From the NCBI RefSeq assembly GCF_030406405.1, contig NZ_JAUEPL010000049.1:1-53832 (forward strand): a stretch of DNA of 53,832 nucleotides, in the 5' to 3' direction. Numbering within the stretch: the stretch's first letter is position 1; each line of letters begins with the position of its first letter. This stretch comes from Streptomyces ficellus. Lineage in GTDB: Bacteria > Actinomycetota > Actinomycetes > Streptomycetales > Streptomycetaceae. Shown piece after piece: positions 23,676 to 32,514 of the stretch. The notes beneath the pieces were generated by a model. The model did not search any database. It was given only the letters and a program-made list of their open reading frames with translations, and was not told the DNA's origin. The translations under genes were made by a program, and so were the position numbers.

Positions 23676-24584
23676 ATGCTCGCGATCAGGGTGGAGACGG
23701 AGAACTGGCAGGAGTACGCCCGCGTTTCGGCGGAGCGGCTGGAGGACCTCGTGCGGCGCATCGGCGCGGACGGGGACCGCTTCCTGGTGGTCCAGCGGAT
23801 ACCGGACGTGCCGGACGTCTTCATCCAGGTGTGGCACGCGGACGGGGGCGGCTACCAGTTGGAGCACCGGGACGGGGCGCCGGAGCGGCACTTCGTGGTG
23901 GAGCTGCCCGACGCGGGGCAGGTCGCCGGTGTCATGGTGCGGTGGGCCCGGCAGGAGCACGGCTGGGACGGCGGACTGGACTGGCGGGGCGACGTGCTGC
24001 CGTTGCCCGATCCGGTGCCGGAGCTCGACGCGCGGGTACGGGAAGAGGTCGAGGAGCACGTGCGCGAGCTGATCGTGTGCGGGTACGACAACCGGGCGCG
24101 GCTCGCCGAGGCCGCGGAGGAGTGGCTGGTCAGCGGGGACGACCGGCCGGTGTCGCCGGCGCAGGCCAGGCAGCTCGTGGACCGGCTCTGGCTGGAGCGG
24201 CTGGGGGCGCAGGCCGGCTGGCAGGGGACGACGGACCCGGAGCGGATATCGCGGGCCTTCGCCGCGCTCGAAGGGCGTGGGATCGTCGCCCGGGAGAACT
24301 TCACCTGCTGCCGCGCCTGCGGGCTGTCGGAGATAGCCGGGGAAGGGGACGAGGGCTCGCGCGGCTTCGTCTTCTTCCACTCGCAGTGCACCGAGGGCGC
24401 GGCGGCGGGGCATGGGCTGTATCTGCTGTACGGGGGGTTCGACGGCTCCGCCGCGACGACGGCCGCCGTGGGGCGTGAGGTCGTCGCGGCGCTCGGCGAG
24501 GAGGGGTTGACGGTGCGATGGGACGGTTCGCCGGATCAGGCGATCATCGTGACCGGGCTGGACTGGCGCAAGCGGCTTCCGTAA
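23676..24584 (+). CDS. DUF6891-like hypothetical protein
   Basis: A 302-residue cytoplasmic protein. The N-terminal part (LAIRVETENWQEYARVSAER to HFVVELPDAGQV) is a small alpha/beta unit. The second half (EEVEEHVRELIVCGYDNR, then DPERISRAFAALEGRGIVARE) matches what is described as DUF6891, with a Cys cluster CCRACG near residue 210 that may bind metal. The C-terminus HGLYLLYGGFDGS and VVAALGEEGLTVRWDG is also typical. Function unknown. The ATG at 23676 is the first Met of the conserved region. It lies downstream of the glnII terminator and so has its own promoter. Confidence 0.72.
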   Translation: MLAIRVETENWQEYARVSAERLEDLVRRIGADGDRFLVVQRIPDVPDVFIQVWHADGGGYQLEHRDGAPERHFVVELPDAGQVAGVMVRWARQEHGWDGGLDWRGDVLPLPDPVPELDARVREEVEEHVRELIVCGYDNRARLAEAAEEWLVSGDDRPVSPAQARQLVDRLWLERLGAQAGWQGTTDPERISRAFAALEGRGIVARENFTCCRACGLSEIAGEGDEGSRGFVFFHSQCTEGAAAGHGLYLLYGGFDGSAATTAAVGREVVAALGEEGLTVRWDGSPDQAIIVTGLDWRKRLP

Positions 24585-24601
24585 GCGCCGGGGGGCGTGC
24601 C

Positions 24602-24697
24602 TGCGCCGGCGTCCATGTCGCCCGGCTGCGGCGGGAGCTGGGCGCCGAGCCCCGCCGCACGATCGGGACCGTGCGGCGGGTCGGCGACAGGCCCTAG
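24602..24697 (+). pseudogene. remnant of an OmpR-family response-regulator DNA-binding domain
   Basis: A frame ending at the TAG at 24695 reads VHVARLRRELGAE, then RRTIGTVRRVGDRP. This is the recognition-helix end and C-terminal hairpin of an OmpR/PhoB winged helix (usually DVHVxRLRxKLG and IxTVRGVGYR). Only about 31 residues remain. The receiver domain and most of the effector domain are absent, and the preceding gene ends at 24584. I infer a decayed two-component gene, formerly convergent with the PepSY membrane protein gene, whose stop it overlaps. Confidence 0.6.
24652..24679. terminator. hairpin within the response-regulator remnant
   Basis: CCGCCGCACG pairs with CGTGCGGCGG (24652-24661 and 24670-24679), loop 8. 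It lies between the convergent ends at 24584 and 24694 and probably acts as the shared terminator. Confidence 0.7.
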
Positions 24698-26142
24698 GCG
24701 GCGCTCCGGGTCCGTGCCCGTGCCCGCGCCCGGGCCAGCAGGCCGAGGGCGATGTCCACCACCAGGAACGCCAGCAGGCTGATGCCGAGCATCGGCACGA
24801 ACCAGCCCACCAGCGCCGTCGCGGCGGCCAGCGGGAGGAGCAGCGTGACCGGCACCTTGCGCCAGGCACCGCGCGGCATGGGCCGGCCGGCGCTCAGTCG
24901 GCGGTCCTTCGTGGGCCTGCGCAGCCACCACATCCGGTAGCCCCAGACGATGAGGAGGATCACGGCGACCATGAGCGCGGCGAGCAGGAGCTGATTGGCG
25001 AGCCCGAAGAGGACGCCCATGTGGGCGTCGATACCGAAGCGGGTGAGCTTGGCGAGTACGGGGTGGTCCGCGAACCGGAGTTCGTCGATGACCGTGCCGT
25101 CGGCCGGGTCGACCGCCACCGAGTCCAGATGGACCGGGAACTGGGTGTCCGTCTCCTTGACCACGTATCCGTTGCCCTCGGCGGGGAGGGTCACGGCGAT
25201 CTTCCCGGTCACACCGGCGGTACGGGCGGCTTCGACCGCCTTGTCGATGCCGACGTCCGGGCCCTTGGGCGCGGGGCTGGTGTGGTGGGCCGTGCCGTGG
25301 CCCTCGTGCCCGGTGCCGCCGTCGGCGGCCGCCCCGTCGAGGGTGGCGGAGACGGTGGGCGTGGCGCCGCCGAGCTGTGCCCTGACGGCGTCGATGTGCT
25401 CGCCCGCGTACCGGGACCAGGTCAGGCCGGTGGCGGAGAGGAGCACGAGCCCGACCGCCGCCCACAGGCCGACCGCGCCGTGCCAGGACAGGGTGCGGCG
25501 GCGCGACCTGGGGCCGCGCGCGGGGAGGAACAGCTCTCGCCTCGTCGTGCGCTTGCGGCCGATCCACAGTGCCAGGCCGCCGAGGGCGACCACCCACAGC
25601 CAGCTGGCGGCCATCTCGCTGTAGTTGCGGCCGAGGTCGCCGAGGTGCAGGTCGCGGTGGAGTTCGTCCAGCCAGGTCCGCAGCGGGAGGGCGCCCGAAC
25701 TGCCGTAGCTGGGCAGGTCGCCCCGTACCTCCGCCGTGTACGGGTCGACGAAGACGGCGAGGGATTCACCCTCCTCGACCTCGGGGCTGCTCATCAGTAC
25801 ACGGGTGGTGGCGCCGTCCTCCGAGGAGGGCCAGACGGCGGTCACGGTGCCGTCCGGGTGGGCCGCACGGGCGGCGTCGACCTGCTCGGAGAGCGGGAGG
25901 ACCCGGTCCCCGGCCGGGACCTGGAGCTCATGACGGTAGAGGACCTTCTCGGCCTGGAAGGACAGGGCGTACAGCAGTCCGCTGATCGCGGCGACGAGGA
26001 GGAGCGGGGCTATCAGCAGGCCCGCGTAGAAGTGGACGCGCAGGACGAGGGGGCGCAGCGCGCCCCAGGTCGATCCGGGTCCGGGGGTGGTGGGGGCGGC
26101 TTCGACGGGTGGTTCGGCCGTCGTACGGTCGTCAATGGCCAT
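24694..26142 (-). CDS. PepSY-associated transmembrane protein
   Basis: A 482-residue inner-membrane protein. The N-terminal helix LRVHFYAGLLIAPLLLVAAISGLLYALS and three further membrane segments (SWLWVVALGGLALWIG, AVGLWAAVGLVLLSATGLTW, LLLAALMVAVILLIVWGYRMWW), followed by two more at the C-terminus, match the PepSY_TM family. Two extracytoplasmic PepSY-like regions lie between, the second after a His-rich patch (GHEGHGTAHH). Relatives include iron- or copper-associated reductase-like proteins. It is 55 bp downstream of a Met/His-rich membrane protein gene in the same direction, so the pair is probably a metal-related operon. The ATG at 26142 is the natural start. Confidence 0.85.
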   Translation of the reverse strand: MAIDDRTTAEPPVEAAPTTPGPGSTWGALRPLVLRVHFYAGLLIAPLLLVAAISGLLYALSFQAEKVLYRHELQVPAGDRVLPLSEQVDAARAAHPDGTVTAVWPSSEDGATTRVLMSSPEVEEGESLAVFVDPYTAEVRGDLPSYGSSGALPLRTWLDELHRDLHLGDLGRNYSEMAASWLWVVALGGLALWIGRKRTTRRELFLPARGPRSRRRTLSWHGAVGLWAAVGLVLLSATGLTWSRYAGEHIDAVRAQLGGATPTVSATLDGAAADGGTGHEGHGTAHHTSPAPKGPDVGIDKAVEAARTAGVTGKIAVTLPAEGNGYVVKETDTQFPVHLDSVAVDPADGTVIDELRFADHPVLAKLTRFGIDAHMGVLFGLANQLLLAALMVAVILLIVWGYRMWWLRRPTKDRRLSAGRPMPRGAWRKVPVTLLLPLAAATALVGWFVPMLGISLLAFLVVDIALGLLARARARARTRSAA

Positions 26143-26197
26143 GACTGTCCTAGGAGTCGGCGTGTCTGCGTGTCTGCAGGGGGAAGCGGCCCCCAGG

Positions 26198-26935
26198 TCA
26201 GACGTGCGTGGCTCCGGGGACCGTGGCGCGGGAGAGGGCGGGCGCGGGCGGGCCGCGCCGCGAGAGGGTGTGCGCGAGGACCACGCCGGGGTCGCGGCGG
26301 GGCGTACGGGGCCGGGGTCGCGGGGGGCGCGGGGCGTCGGGCAGGCGTACGGCGCCGAGCAGCGGCCGCAGCGGGGTGAACGCGAGGGCGCCGATGGCGC
26401 GGGCGAGACGGAAGAACGCGGCCTCGCCACGGGCCAGCCACAGGGCGCAGACGGCGGCGGCGAGCAGGTGGACGGCGAGCATTCCGGCGGAGGCGCCGCC
26501 GACGAGCCCCGTGAGGAGGTCGGTCAAGCCGCCGGGTCCGGCCGGTACGCCGGGCATGGTGGCCCCGTGGGCCATGCCGGCCATCGCGTCCGGCGCCATG
26601 CCCGGCGTCATCGCGCCCGGTGCCGCGCCGGCGGTCATGTCCGGTGCCGTGGCGGCCGTGGCGGCCCCGTGCCCTAGGTGTCCGCCGCCGCCCATGAACG
26701 TCACGTGCAGCACACCCTGCACGGTGAGAAGTCCCGTACCGATGAAGGCGGACCCTCGGCGGCGGCCCGCCGCCAGCCAGGCGAGGCCGCCCGTGACGCC
26801 GAACGCGACGAGCAGCGAGGCGGGCGGAACGCCGTGCGCAGACATGGACGAATGCCCCATCGCCGCCAATGTCACGCACACCGCCGCGAAAAGTGCGGCT
26901 CGCAGCGCTCGCATCGGCGACCGGGCATCCGTCAT
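26198..26935 (-). CDS. Met/His-rich membrane protein, possibly copper-associated
   Basis: A 245-residue protein. Membrane segments are ALRAALFAAVCVTLAAMGHS, ASLLVAFGVTGGLAWLAAG, a third in GTGLLTVQGVLHVTFMG and a fourth in GMLAVHLLAAAVCALWLA. Between the third and fourth is an extracytoplasmic loop with many Met and His residues (HLGHGA, PDMTAG, MTPGMAPDAMAGMAHG), like copper-binding segments. The C-terminus is Arg/Pro-rich and cytoplasmic. I do not recognise a named domain. The ATG at 26935 is preferred over an in-frame GTG upstream because it begins MTDARSPMRAL. It is the first gene of a two-gene unit with the PepSY protein. Confidence 0.72.
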   Translation of the reverse strand: MTDARSPMRALRAALFAAVCVTLAAMGHSSMSAHGVPPASLLVAFGVTGGLAWLAAGRRRGSAFIGTGLLTVQGVLHVTFMGGGGHLGHGAATAATAPDMTAGAAPGAMTPGMAPDAMAGMAHGATMPGVPAGPGGLTDLLTGLVGGASAGMLAVHLLAAAVCALWLARGEAAFFRLARAIGALAFTPLRPLLGAVRLPDAPRPPRPRPRTPRRDPGVVLAHTLSRRGPPAPALSRATVPGATHV

Positions 26936-27080
26936 GGTCCGCACATGCTGCCATCCCGGCGGCGGGGACGGGAGACCGGCCGTCGCCGGGCGGTTCTTCT
27001 GGCAGCCGGACCCGGCGGCTCGACCCCGGACCCGGCGGCTCGGCTCCGGGCGAGGAGTAGGGGTTCGCCCCCTTTGCGGA

Positions 27081-27094
27081 CGTAGCTTTCTACG
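27081..27094 (+). promoter_or_regulatory. palindrome upstream of the DUF1996 gene
   Basis: CGTAG-CTTT-CTACG lies 80 bp before the start at 27175, within an unusually A/T-containing stretch. Upstream, CCGGACCCGGCGGCTCG occurs twice at 20-bp spacing (27006 and 27026). No gene is seen between 26936 and 27174. Confidence 0.4.
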
Positions 27095-27174
27095 AAAACG
27101 GGGGCGCGCTGAACGGTCCCCGAATCGTGCCCGTATGGAACGGAGCGGTTCCCCCCGCCCAGGATTGGAGTTCC

Positions 27175-28689
27175 ATGCGACGCACAAGAAAACGCTCGAC
27201 GCTGGCCAACCGGGCGATCGCCGCCTCGGCTGCCCTGGTACTGGGCGGCGGCGGGTTGATTGCGGCCAACGTCTACGCTTCCGCCGGCGAGGGCTGGCAC
27301 GGACCACCCCCGGAGCAGCGGCAGGAGCAGAACCCCTTCAATGCCGGGCAGCAGATGTCGACCATCGACTGTCCCGAAGTCGCCAACGGTCTTCCCGATG
27401 TGCCCGACCAGGCGCGCGCCGAAGTGGACCGGGAACTGGCGAAGATGGACACCCAGATCACCGAGGCCTACCAGCGGTTCGCCGAACAGCGGGAACAGAT
27501 CGCACGGGACTCCTCCTTTGCCCAGAATGCCATTCTGAATCCGCTCAAGGACAAACGGGTCGCCGCCATTGAACGGATCGCGATCGCCATCGACCGGATC
27601 GCTCAGCGTCCGAGCGGACTGGAAAGCCTCGCACCGTGCACGCTCCGCGCGGACGGCACCAACCAGACGAACGACCAGAACGGCAATGGTCCCGGTGACT
27701 TCGGCCAGAACCAGGGACAGGACCAGAACCAGGATCAAGGCCAGGGCCAGGATCAAGGCCAGGGGCAGGGACAAGGTCAGGGGCAGGGCCAAGGTCAGGC
27801 CGGGAACGGGCCCGTGGCCGCCGACTTCGTCGACATCCAGAGCGTCCAGCCCAACGTCCGCAACCCGCGCAAGCTGCGCGGCGCCTCAAAGGGCACGTTC
27901 ACCACCGATTGCGGGCGTAACGAGAACGGCAAGTTCAACCCGGACAACGTCATCGTCGCGCCCGGCGTGAGCAATGGCGCCCACCATATGCACGACTATG
28001 TCGGCAACCAGGCCAATGACGCCTTCGCCAGTGATGACGATCTCGCCAATGGGCAGACCACCTGCCGGAACCAAGGTGACAAGTCGACCTATTACTGGCC
28101 CGTTCTGCGCGTGCAGAACGGCCAGAACGAGAACGACGCCAACGCCGACGGCGGCGGAAAGGACCAGAACGTCGGAGAGATCCTGACCCCGTCCCAGGTC
28201 ACGCTGAATTTCGTCGGCAGCCCGGTGTCCAAGGTCACGGCCATGCCGAAGTTCCTCCGGATCATCACCGGCGACGCCAAGGCTTTCACCAACGGTGACG
28301 CGAACGCCAACGCGTCCTGGAGCTGCACCGGGTTCGAGGACCGGCAGCTGAAGGACAAATACCCGGTCTGTCCCGAGGGCAGCGATGTCGTACGGACCTT
28401 CAAGTTCCAGAGCTGCTGGGACGGCCAGAACACCGACAGCGCCAATCACCGTACGCATGTCGCCTTCGCCGACGAGAACGGCCGCTGCCCCAGTGGCTTC
28501 CGGGCCATCCCGCAGCTCGTCCAGCGCATCGTCTACGACGTCCCGCAGGGGACCGTCTTCGCCGTGGACTCCTTCCCCGAGCAGCTCCACAAGCCGATCA
28601 CCGACCACGGAGACTTCATCAACGTCTTCAACAACGGGCTGATGCGGCAGGTGGTGGGCTGCATCAACGAAGGGCGCCGGTGCGCCTGA
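27175..28689 (+). CDS. secreted DUF1996 domain protein with Gln/Gly repeat linker
   Basis: A 504-residue exported protein. A basic n-region and hydrophobic segment (AIAASAALVLGGGGLIAANVYASA) form the signal peptide. Residues about 65-155 are a helical segment between cysteines (TIDCPEV to LAPCTLR). Residues about 180-210 are a Gln/Gly/Asp-rich repeat (GQGQDQGQ type). The C-terminal DUF1996 domain starts with FVDIQSVQPNVRNP and has TDCGRNENGKFNPDN, the HHMHDYVGN motif and SCWDGQN, with several Cys pairs. DUF1996 proteins are often found in secreted polymer-interacting proteins of fungi and actinomycetes. ATG at 27175 has GGATTGGAG upstream. Four 14-bp repeats and a terminator follow. Confidence 0.9.
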   Translation: MRRTRKRSTLANRAIAASAALVLGGGGLIAANVYASAGEGWHGPPPEQRQEQNPFNAGQQMSTIDCPEVANGLPDVPDQARAEVDRELAKMDTQITEAYQRFAEQREQIARDSSFAQNAILNPLKDKRVAAIERIAIAIDRIAQRPSGLESLAPCTLRADGTNQTNDQNGNGPGDFGQNQGQDQNQDQGQGQDQGQGQGQGQGQGQGQAGNGPVAADFVDIQSVQPNVRNPRKLRGASKGTFTTDCGRNENGKFNPDNVIVAPGVSNGAHHMHDYVGNQANDAFASDDDLANGQTTCRNQGDKSTYYWPVLRVQNGQNENDANADGGGKDQNVGEILTPSQVTLNFVGSPVSKVTAMPKFLRIITGDAKAFTNGDANANASWSCTGFEDRQLKDKYPVCPEGSDVVRTFKFQSCWDGQNTDSANHRTHVAFADENGRCPSGFRAIPQLVQRIVYDVPQGTVFAVDSFPEQLHKPITDHGDFINVFNNGLMRQVVGCINEGRRCA

Positions 28690-28704
28690 CGCCGGACGGG
28701 ACCT

Positions 28705-28760
28705 CCCCGGCCCGAGGTCCCCGGCCCGAGGTCCCCGGCCTGAGGTCCCCGGCCTGAGGT
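28705..28760 (+). repeat. four tandem 14-bp repeats
   Basis: CCCCGGCCCGAGGT occurs twice (28705-28732), then CCCCGGCCTGAGGT twice (28733-28760), between the DUF1996 stop and its terminator. A C/T change splits the array into two pairs, suggesting stepwise duplication. Confidence 0.95.
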
Positions 28761-28773
28761 CCTCCGCCCGACC

Positions 28774-28810
28774 GGGCGCCTGATCACCCCCACCTGATCA
28801 GGCGCCCCTT
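28774..28810 (+). terminator. terminator after the DUF1996 gene
   Basis: GGGCGCCTGATCA pairs with TGATCAGGCGCCC (28774-28786 and 28795-28807), loop 8, followed by CTT. It also separates this gene from the convergent lipoprotein gene ending at 28839. Confidence 0.93.
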
Positions 28811-28838
28811 CCCCCCACACCCCCAGTGACCTGCGCGG

Positions 28839-29300
28839 TCAGCTCCCGTGGTGCCCCGAGTGGCCGTCCTCGCTCCCCCCACTGCCACCACTACTCCCCG
28901 AGTGGTGCGGCGAGGCGGTCTCCACCGCACCACCGAGCCGGCCGCGCAGTGCTGTGACCACCTTCTCGTCGCCGACCGCCACCCATTTGCGGCCGACCAG
29001 GTACGTGCCGCCGTAGTCGTTGGCCTCGTTGATCCACTCGCGCTGGCCGCGGTCGGTGGCGAACGTGGCCAGCACGTACGCGCCGTCCTCCGTCTCGCAG
29101 TTGGCCTGGCGGAGTTCCTCCGCGTTCGTCTGGATGTTCGGCTCGCAGTCCACCTTCGCCGCCAGCTGCTCCAGGGTGCCCGTGGCCGTCCTGGGTGCCG
29201 CGTCGGGTTCGGCCCCGCCCGCGTCGCACGCCGCGAGAGGCAGGGCCAGGGCCGTCAGGGCGGCTGCCATCAATGCCACACGAGTTCGTTCCGTACGCAT
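28839..29300 (-). CDS. putative lipoprotein with His/Ser/Gly-rich tail
   Basis: A 153-residue protein. The signal peptide ends in the lipobox PLAAC with Cys25. The mature domain (TLEQLAAKVDCEPNIQT, QANCETEDGAYVLATFATD, YLVGRKWVAVG) has two more cysteines, probably paired, and looks like a small alpha/beta fold found in many actinomycete lipoproteins. The last 20 residues are Ser/Gly/His-rich and end GHSGHHGS, which could bind metal. The ATG at 29300 gives the full signal peptide. It is divergent from the GH89 gene with about 100 bp between. Confidence 0.8.
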   Translation of the reverse strand: MRTERTRVALMAAALTALALPLAACDAGGAEPDAAPRTATGTLEQLAAKVDCEPNIQTNAEELRQANCETEDGAYVLATFATDRGQREWINEANDYGGTYLVGRKWVAVGDEKVVTALRGRLGGAVETASPHHSGSSGGSGGSEDGHSGHHGS

Positions 29301-29403
29301 CCGGCCATCGTGCCGGTCCGCACCCCCGTTCCGGGGGCGAACGCCGGGTAACGTGCGACACGTACGCACCTGATGTTCCGTCAGCATCGTGGAGGAGCGC
29401 GCC

Positions 29404-32400
29404 GTGACCGACGTGTCGAGACGAACGCTGCTGAGTGCCGCCGGAGCGGTCGGCGTGGGCGCCACCCTCGCGGCAGGGGGACGCTGCGCCGCGCACGCGA
29501 AGGAGTCACCCATGGCCCCGGCCCGCGCCGCCCTCGAACGGCTCCTGCCCGGCCACGCGGACCAGTTCACGCTGCACCATGTGGCCACGGGCCCCGAGCG
29601 CTTCCGTGTCACCGGCTCCACCGGCCGTATCGAGGTGGCCGGCACCAGTCCCGCCACCACGCTCACCGGCGTCCACTGGTACCTGAAGTACGTGTGCCGG
29701 GCGCACATCTCGTGGTCCGGCACCCAGCTGGACCTGCCGAGGCGGCTCCCGGCGCCGCGGGAGCCGCTCGCCCGTGACGCCACCGTCCCGCACCGGTTCG
29801 CGTTCAACGACACGCACGACGGCTACACCGCCCCGTACGCCGACTGGTCCCGCTGGGAGCGGCTGATCGACGTCCTCGCGCTGCACGGCTGCAACGAGGT
29901 CCTCGTCACCGCCGGCCAGGAGGCCGTCTACCACCGCCTCCTGAAGGACTTCGGTTACTCCGACGCCGAGGCCCGCGCCTGGCTGCCGGCGCCCTCCCAC
30001 CAGCCCTGGTGGCTGCTGCAGAACATGAGCGCGTACGGCGGGCCGCTCAGCCCCGAACTGATCGCGCGCCGCGCCGCCCTCGGCCGCCGGATCGCCGACC
30101 GGATGCGCGAGCTGGGCATGGCGCCCGTCCTGCCCGGCTACTTCGGGACCGTCCCCGACGGCTTCGCCGACCGCAACCCCGGCGCCCGCACCGTCCCGCA
30201 GGGCGTCTGGGCGGGCCTGAGGCGCCCGGACTGGCTCGACCCGCGCACGGAGGCGTTCTCGCGCGTGGCGGCCGCCTTCTACCGCCACCAGGCCGACCTG
30301 TCCGGCGACGTACGGCACTTCAAGATGGACCTGCTGCACGAGGGCGGCTCGGCGGGCGACGTGCCGGTCCCCGAGGCGGCCCGCGCCGTCGAGGCCGCCC
30401 TCCACGCCGCCCGCCCCGGCGCCACCTGGGTCATCCTGGGCTGGCAGGCCAACCCGCGCCGCGACCTGCTCGACGCCCTCGACAAGAGCCGGGTTCTCGT
30501 GGTGGACGGGCTGTCGGACCTGGAGACCGTCACCGACCGCGAGAAGGACTGGGGCGGCGCCCCCTACGCCTTCGGCACCATCCCCAACTTCGGCGGCCGC
30601 ACCACCATCGGCGCCAAGACCCATATGTGGACCGACCGGTTCACGGCCTGGCGCGACAAACCCGGCTCCGCCCTCGCCGGGACCGCGTACATGCCGGAGG
30701 CCGCCGAGCGCGACCCGGCCGCCCTGGAGCTGTTCTCCGAGCTGGCCTGGCGCGCCGAGCCGGTGGACCGCAGGCGCTGGTTCGAGGAGTACGCCGACCT
30801 GCGCTACGGCGGCCGGGACGCACGCGCGCGTGAGGCGTTCGCGGTCCTGCGGGACACCGCGTACCACATCACCAGCCGCGACGGCCGCCCCCACGACTCG
30901 ATCTTCGCCGCCCGGCCGAGCCTCGCCGCCAACTCCGGCGCCTACTACGCCACCCACTCCCCCGCCTTCGACCCGGCCGACTTCGACAAGGCGTTCGCCG
31001 CCCTGCTCGGCGTACGGGAGCCACTGCGCCGCTCCGACGCGTACCGCTACGACCTGACCGACCTCGGCCGCCAGGTGCTCGCCAATCGCTCCTGGCAACT
31101 GATCGGACAGCTGAAAGCGGCGTTCACACGCGAAGACGTGGACACCTTCCGTGCCCTGGCCCGGCTGTGGCTGAAGCTGATGCGGCTCAGTGACGACATG
31201 ACCGGTTCACACCACGCCTTCCTCCTGGGGCCCTGGCTCGCGGACGCGCGCCGGGAGGGCCTGGAGCGCACCGCCCGCGTCCTCATCACCACCTGGGCCG
31301 ACCGCCCCACCGCCGACGCCGGGCGCCTGGCCAACTACGCCAACCGCGACTGGTCCGGCCTGATCGCGGACTTCCACCTGCCCCACTGGCAGGCCTACCT
31401 CGACGAGCTGGAGGACGCCCTCGCCGAGGGCAGGAGCCCGAGGACGTTCGACTGGTACGCGATCGAGGAGCCCTGGACGTACGAGACGAAGGCCTATCCC
31501 CTCCGTCCGCTCCACGACCCGTACCGGACGGCGCTGAAGGTGCGTGACGTCCTCGCCCGCGCCCCCTACCAAGGGACCGTCAGCGTCGCCGGCACGCCCG
31601 CCGCCTTCCCGCCGGGCGGCGAGGGCGAGGTCACCGCCACTTTCCGCAACGTCAACGGTCTGCGCGCCACCGGACCTGTCGGCTTCACGCTCATGGGCTT
31701 CGGGGACCAGCCGCCGCTGAGGCTCCCCTCCGTCCCGGCGGCCGGCACCGGCACCGTCTCCTGGGGGGTCACCGCCCCCGCCGGCCCGCTCGCCGCCCCC
31801 CTCGAACCCCTCCCCTACCGGCTGCGCACCACCTACGGCCCCCGGGGTGAGCCCCCGGTCACCACGGTCCAGGAGGGCAGCCTGTACGTCGCCGGGCCGC
31901 TGGACGACGCATGGCGTACGTACACCAACAACGGGGCCGTGTTCGGGCAGCTGCGGGACCGGTACGCCATCAACGGCGGCGGCCACGACCTGTGGAAGGC
32001 CATCGCCGAGTTCGGCGCCCTCTACCGGGAGGGGGTTTTCGCGGACGGCGTCACCCTGACCGTACGGGTGGACTCCCAGGAGGCGACCGACCCCTGGGCG
32101 CGCGCCGGGATCGTCGTACGCAACGCCCTGGACACCCCGGGAGCGCCCGGCTTCCTCAACCTCGCGGTGACCCCGGTCAACGGTGTGGTCCTGTCGTACG
32201 ACACGAACGGCGACGGCACCCTCGACACCTACCGGCGGATCACCGGCGCCCCCTACAAGGCGCCCGTTTGGCTGCGGCTGTCCCGCGCGGGGGAGGCGTT
32301 CACCGGATCGTGCTCGACGGACGGCGGCACGACGTGGCGTGCGGTCGCCACCGTACGCGTGCCCGGTGCGGCGGCCGCCCAGGACGCCGGACTCTTCATG

Positions 32401-32484
32401 ACGGCGAGGAACGGGGGCAGCGGGGCGCACGGGACGGTGGCGTTCAGCGGGGTGACGGGCTGGGGCGCGGCCGCCGCCAGGTGA
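29404..32484 (+). CDS. GH89 alpha-N-acetylglucosaminidase (NAGLU-like), Tat-secreted
   Basis: A 1026-residue exported glycosidase. The N-terminus has the Tat motif SRRTLLS and a hydrophobic stretch. A NAGLU N-domain is followed by the GH89 catalytic domain. Likely catalytic acids, by comparison with the human enzyme (E316/E446), are Glu313 in HFKMDLLHEGG and Glu432 in YMPEAAERDP. The NFGGRTTIG segment and the C-terminal helical domain follow. Residues about 720-825 form a beta domain like NPCBM-associated NEW3, and the last about 200 residues are a laminin-G/concanavalin-like domain (NTLAV-type WARAGIVVRN, FLNLAVTPVNG). GTG at 29404 has GGAGGAG directly upstream. It probably removes terminal alpha-GlcNAc from host or microbial glycans. 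It is followed closely by the sigma-like gene. Confidence 0.93.
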   Translation: MTDVSRRTLLSAAGAVGVGATLAAGGRCAAHAKESPMAPARAALERLLPGHADQFTLHHVATGPERFRVTGSTGRIEVAGTSPATTLTGVHWYLKYVCRAHISWSGTQLDLPRRLPAPREPLARDATVPHRFAFNDTHDGYTAPYADWSRWERLIDVLALHGCNEVLVTAGQEAVYHRLLKDFGYSDAEARAWLPAPSHQPWWLLQNMSAYGGPLSPELIARRAALGRRIADRMRELGMAPVLPGYFGTVPDGFADRNPGARTVPQGVWAGLRRPDWLDPRTEAFSRVAAAFYRHQADLSGDVRHFKMDLLHEGGSAGDVPVPEAARAVEAALHAARPGATWVILGWQANPRRDLLDALDKSRVLVVDGLSDLETVTDREKDWGGAPYAFGTIPNFGGRTTIGAKTHMWTDRFTAWRDKPGSALAGTAYMPEAAERDPAALELFSELAWRAEPVDRRRWFEEYADLRYGGRDARAREAFAVLRDTAYHITSRDGRPHDSIFAARPSLAANSGAYYATHSPAFDPADFDKAFAALLGVREPLRRSDAYRYDLTDLGRQVLANRSWQLIGQLKAAFTREDVDTFRALARLWLKLMRLSDDMTGSHHAFLLGPWLADARREGLERTARVLITTWADRPTADAGRLANYANRDWSGLIADFHLPHWQAYLDELEDALAEGRSPRTFDWYAIEEPWTYETKAYPLRPLHDPYRTALKVRDVLARAPYQGTVSVAGTPAAFPPGGEGEVTATFRNVNGLRATGPVGFTLMGFGDQPPLRLPSVPAAGTGTVSWGVTAPAGPLAAPLEPLPYRLRTTYGPRGEPPVTTVQEGSLYVAGPLDDAWRTYTNNGAVFGQLRDRYAINGGGHDLWKAIAEFGALYREGVFADGVTLTVRVDSQEATDPWARAGIVVRNALDTPGAPGFLNLAVTPVNGVVLSYDTNGDGTLDTYRRITGAPYKAPVWLRLSRAGEAFTGSCSTDGGTTWRAVATVRVPGAAAAQDAGLFMTARNGGSGAHGTVAFSGVTGWGAAAAR

Positions 32485-32514
32485 CCATCGCCGTATTCGC
32501 TCGTTCTGCTGAAT

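Noticed and set aside
27708..27798. Gln/Gly repeat as a mobile or regulatory repeat
   Set aside because: It is an in-frame CAGGGN-type low-complexity linker of the DUF1996 protein, common in secreted proteins.
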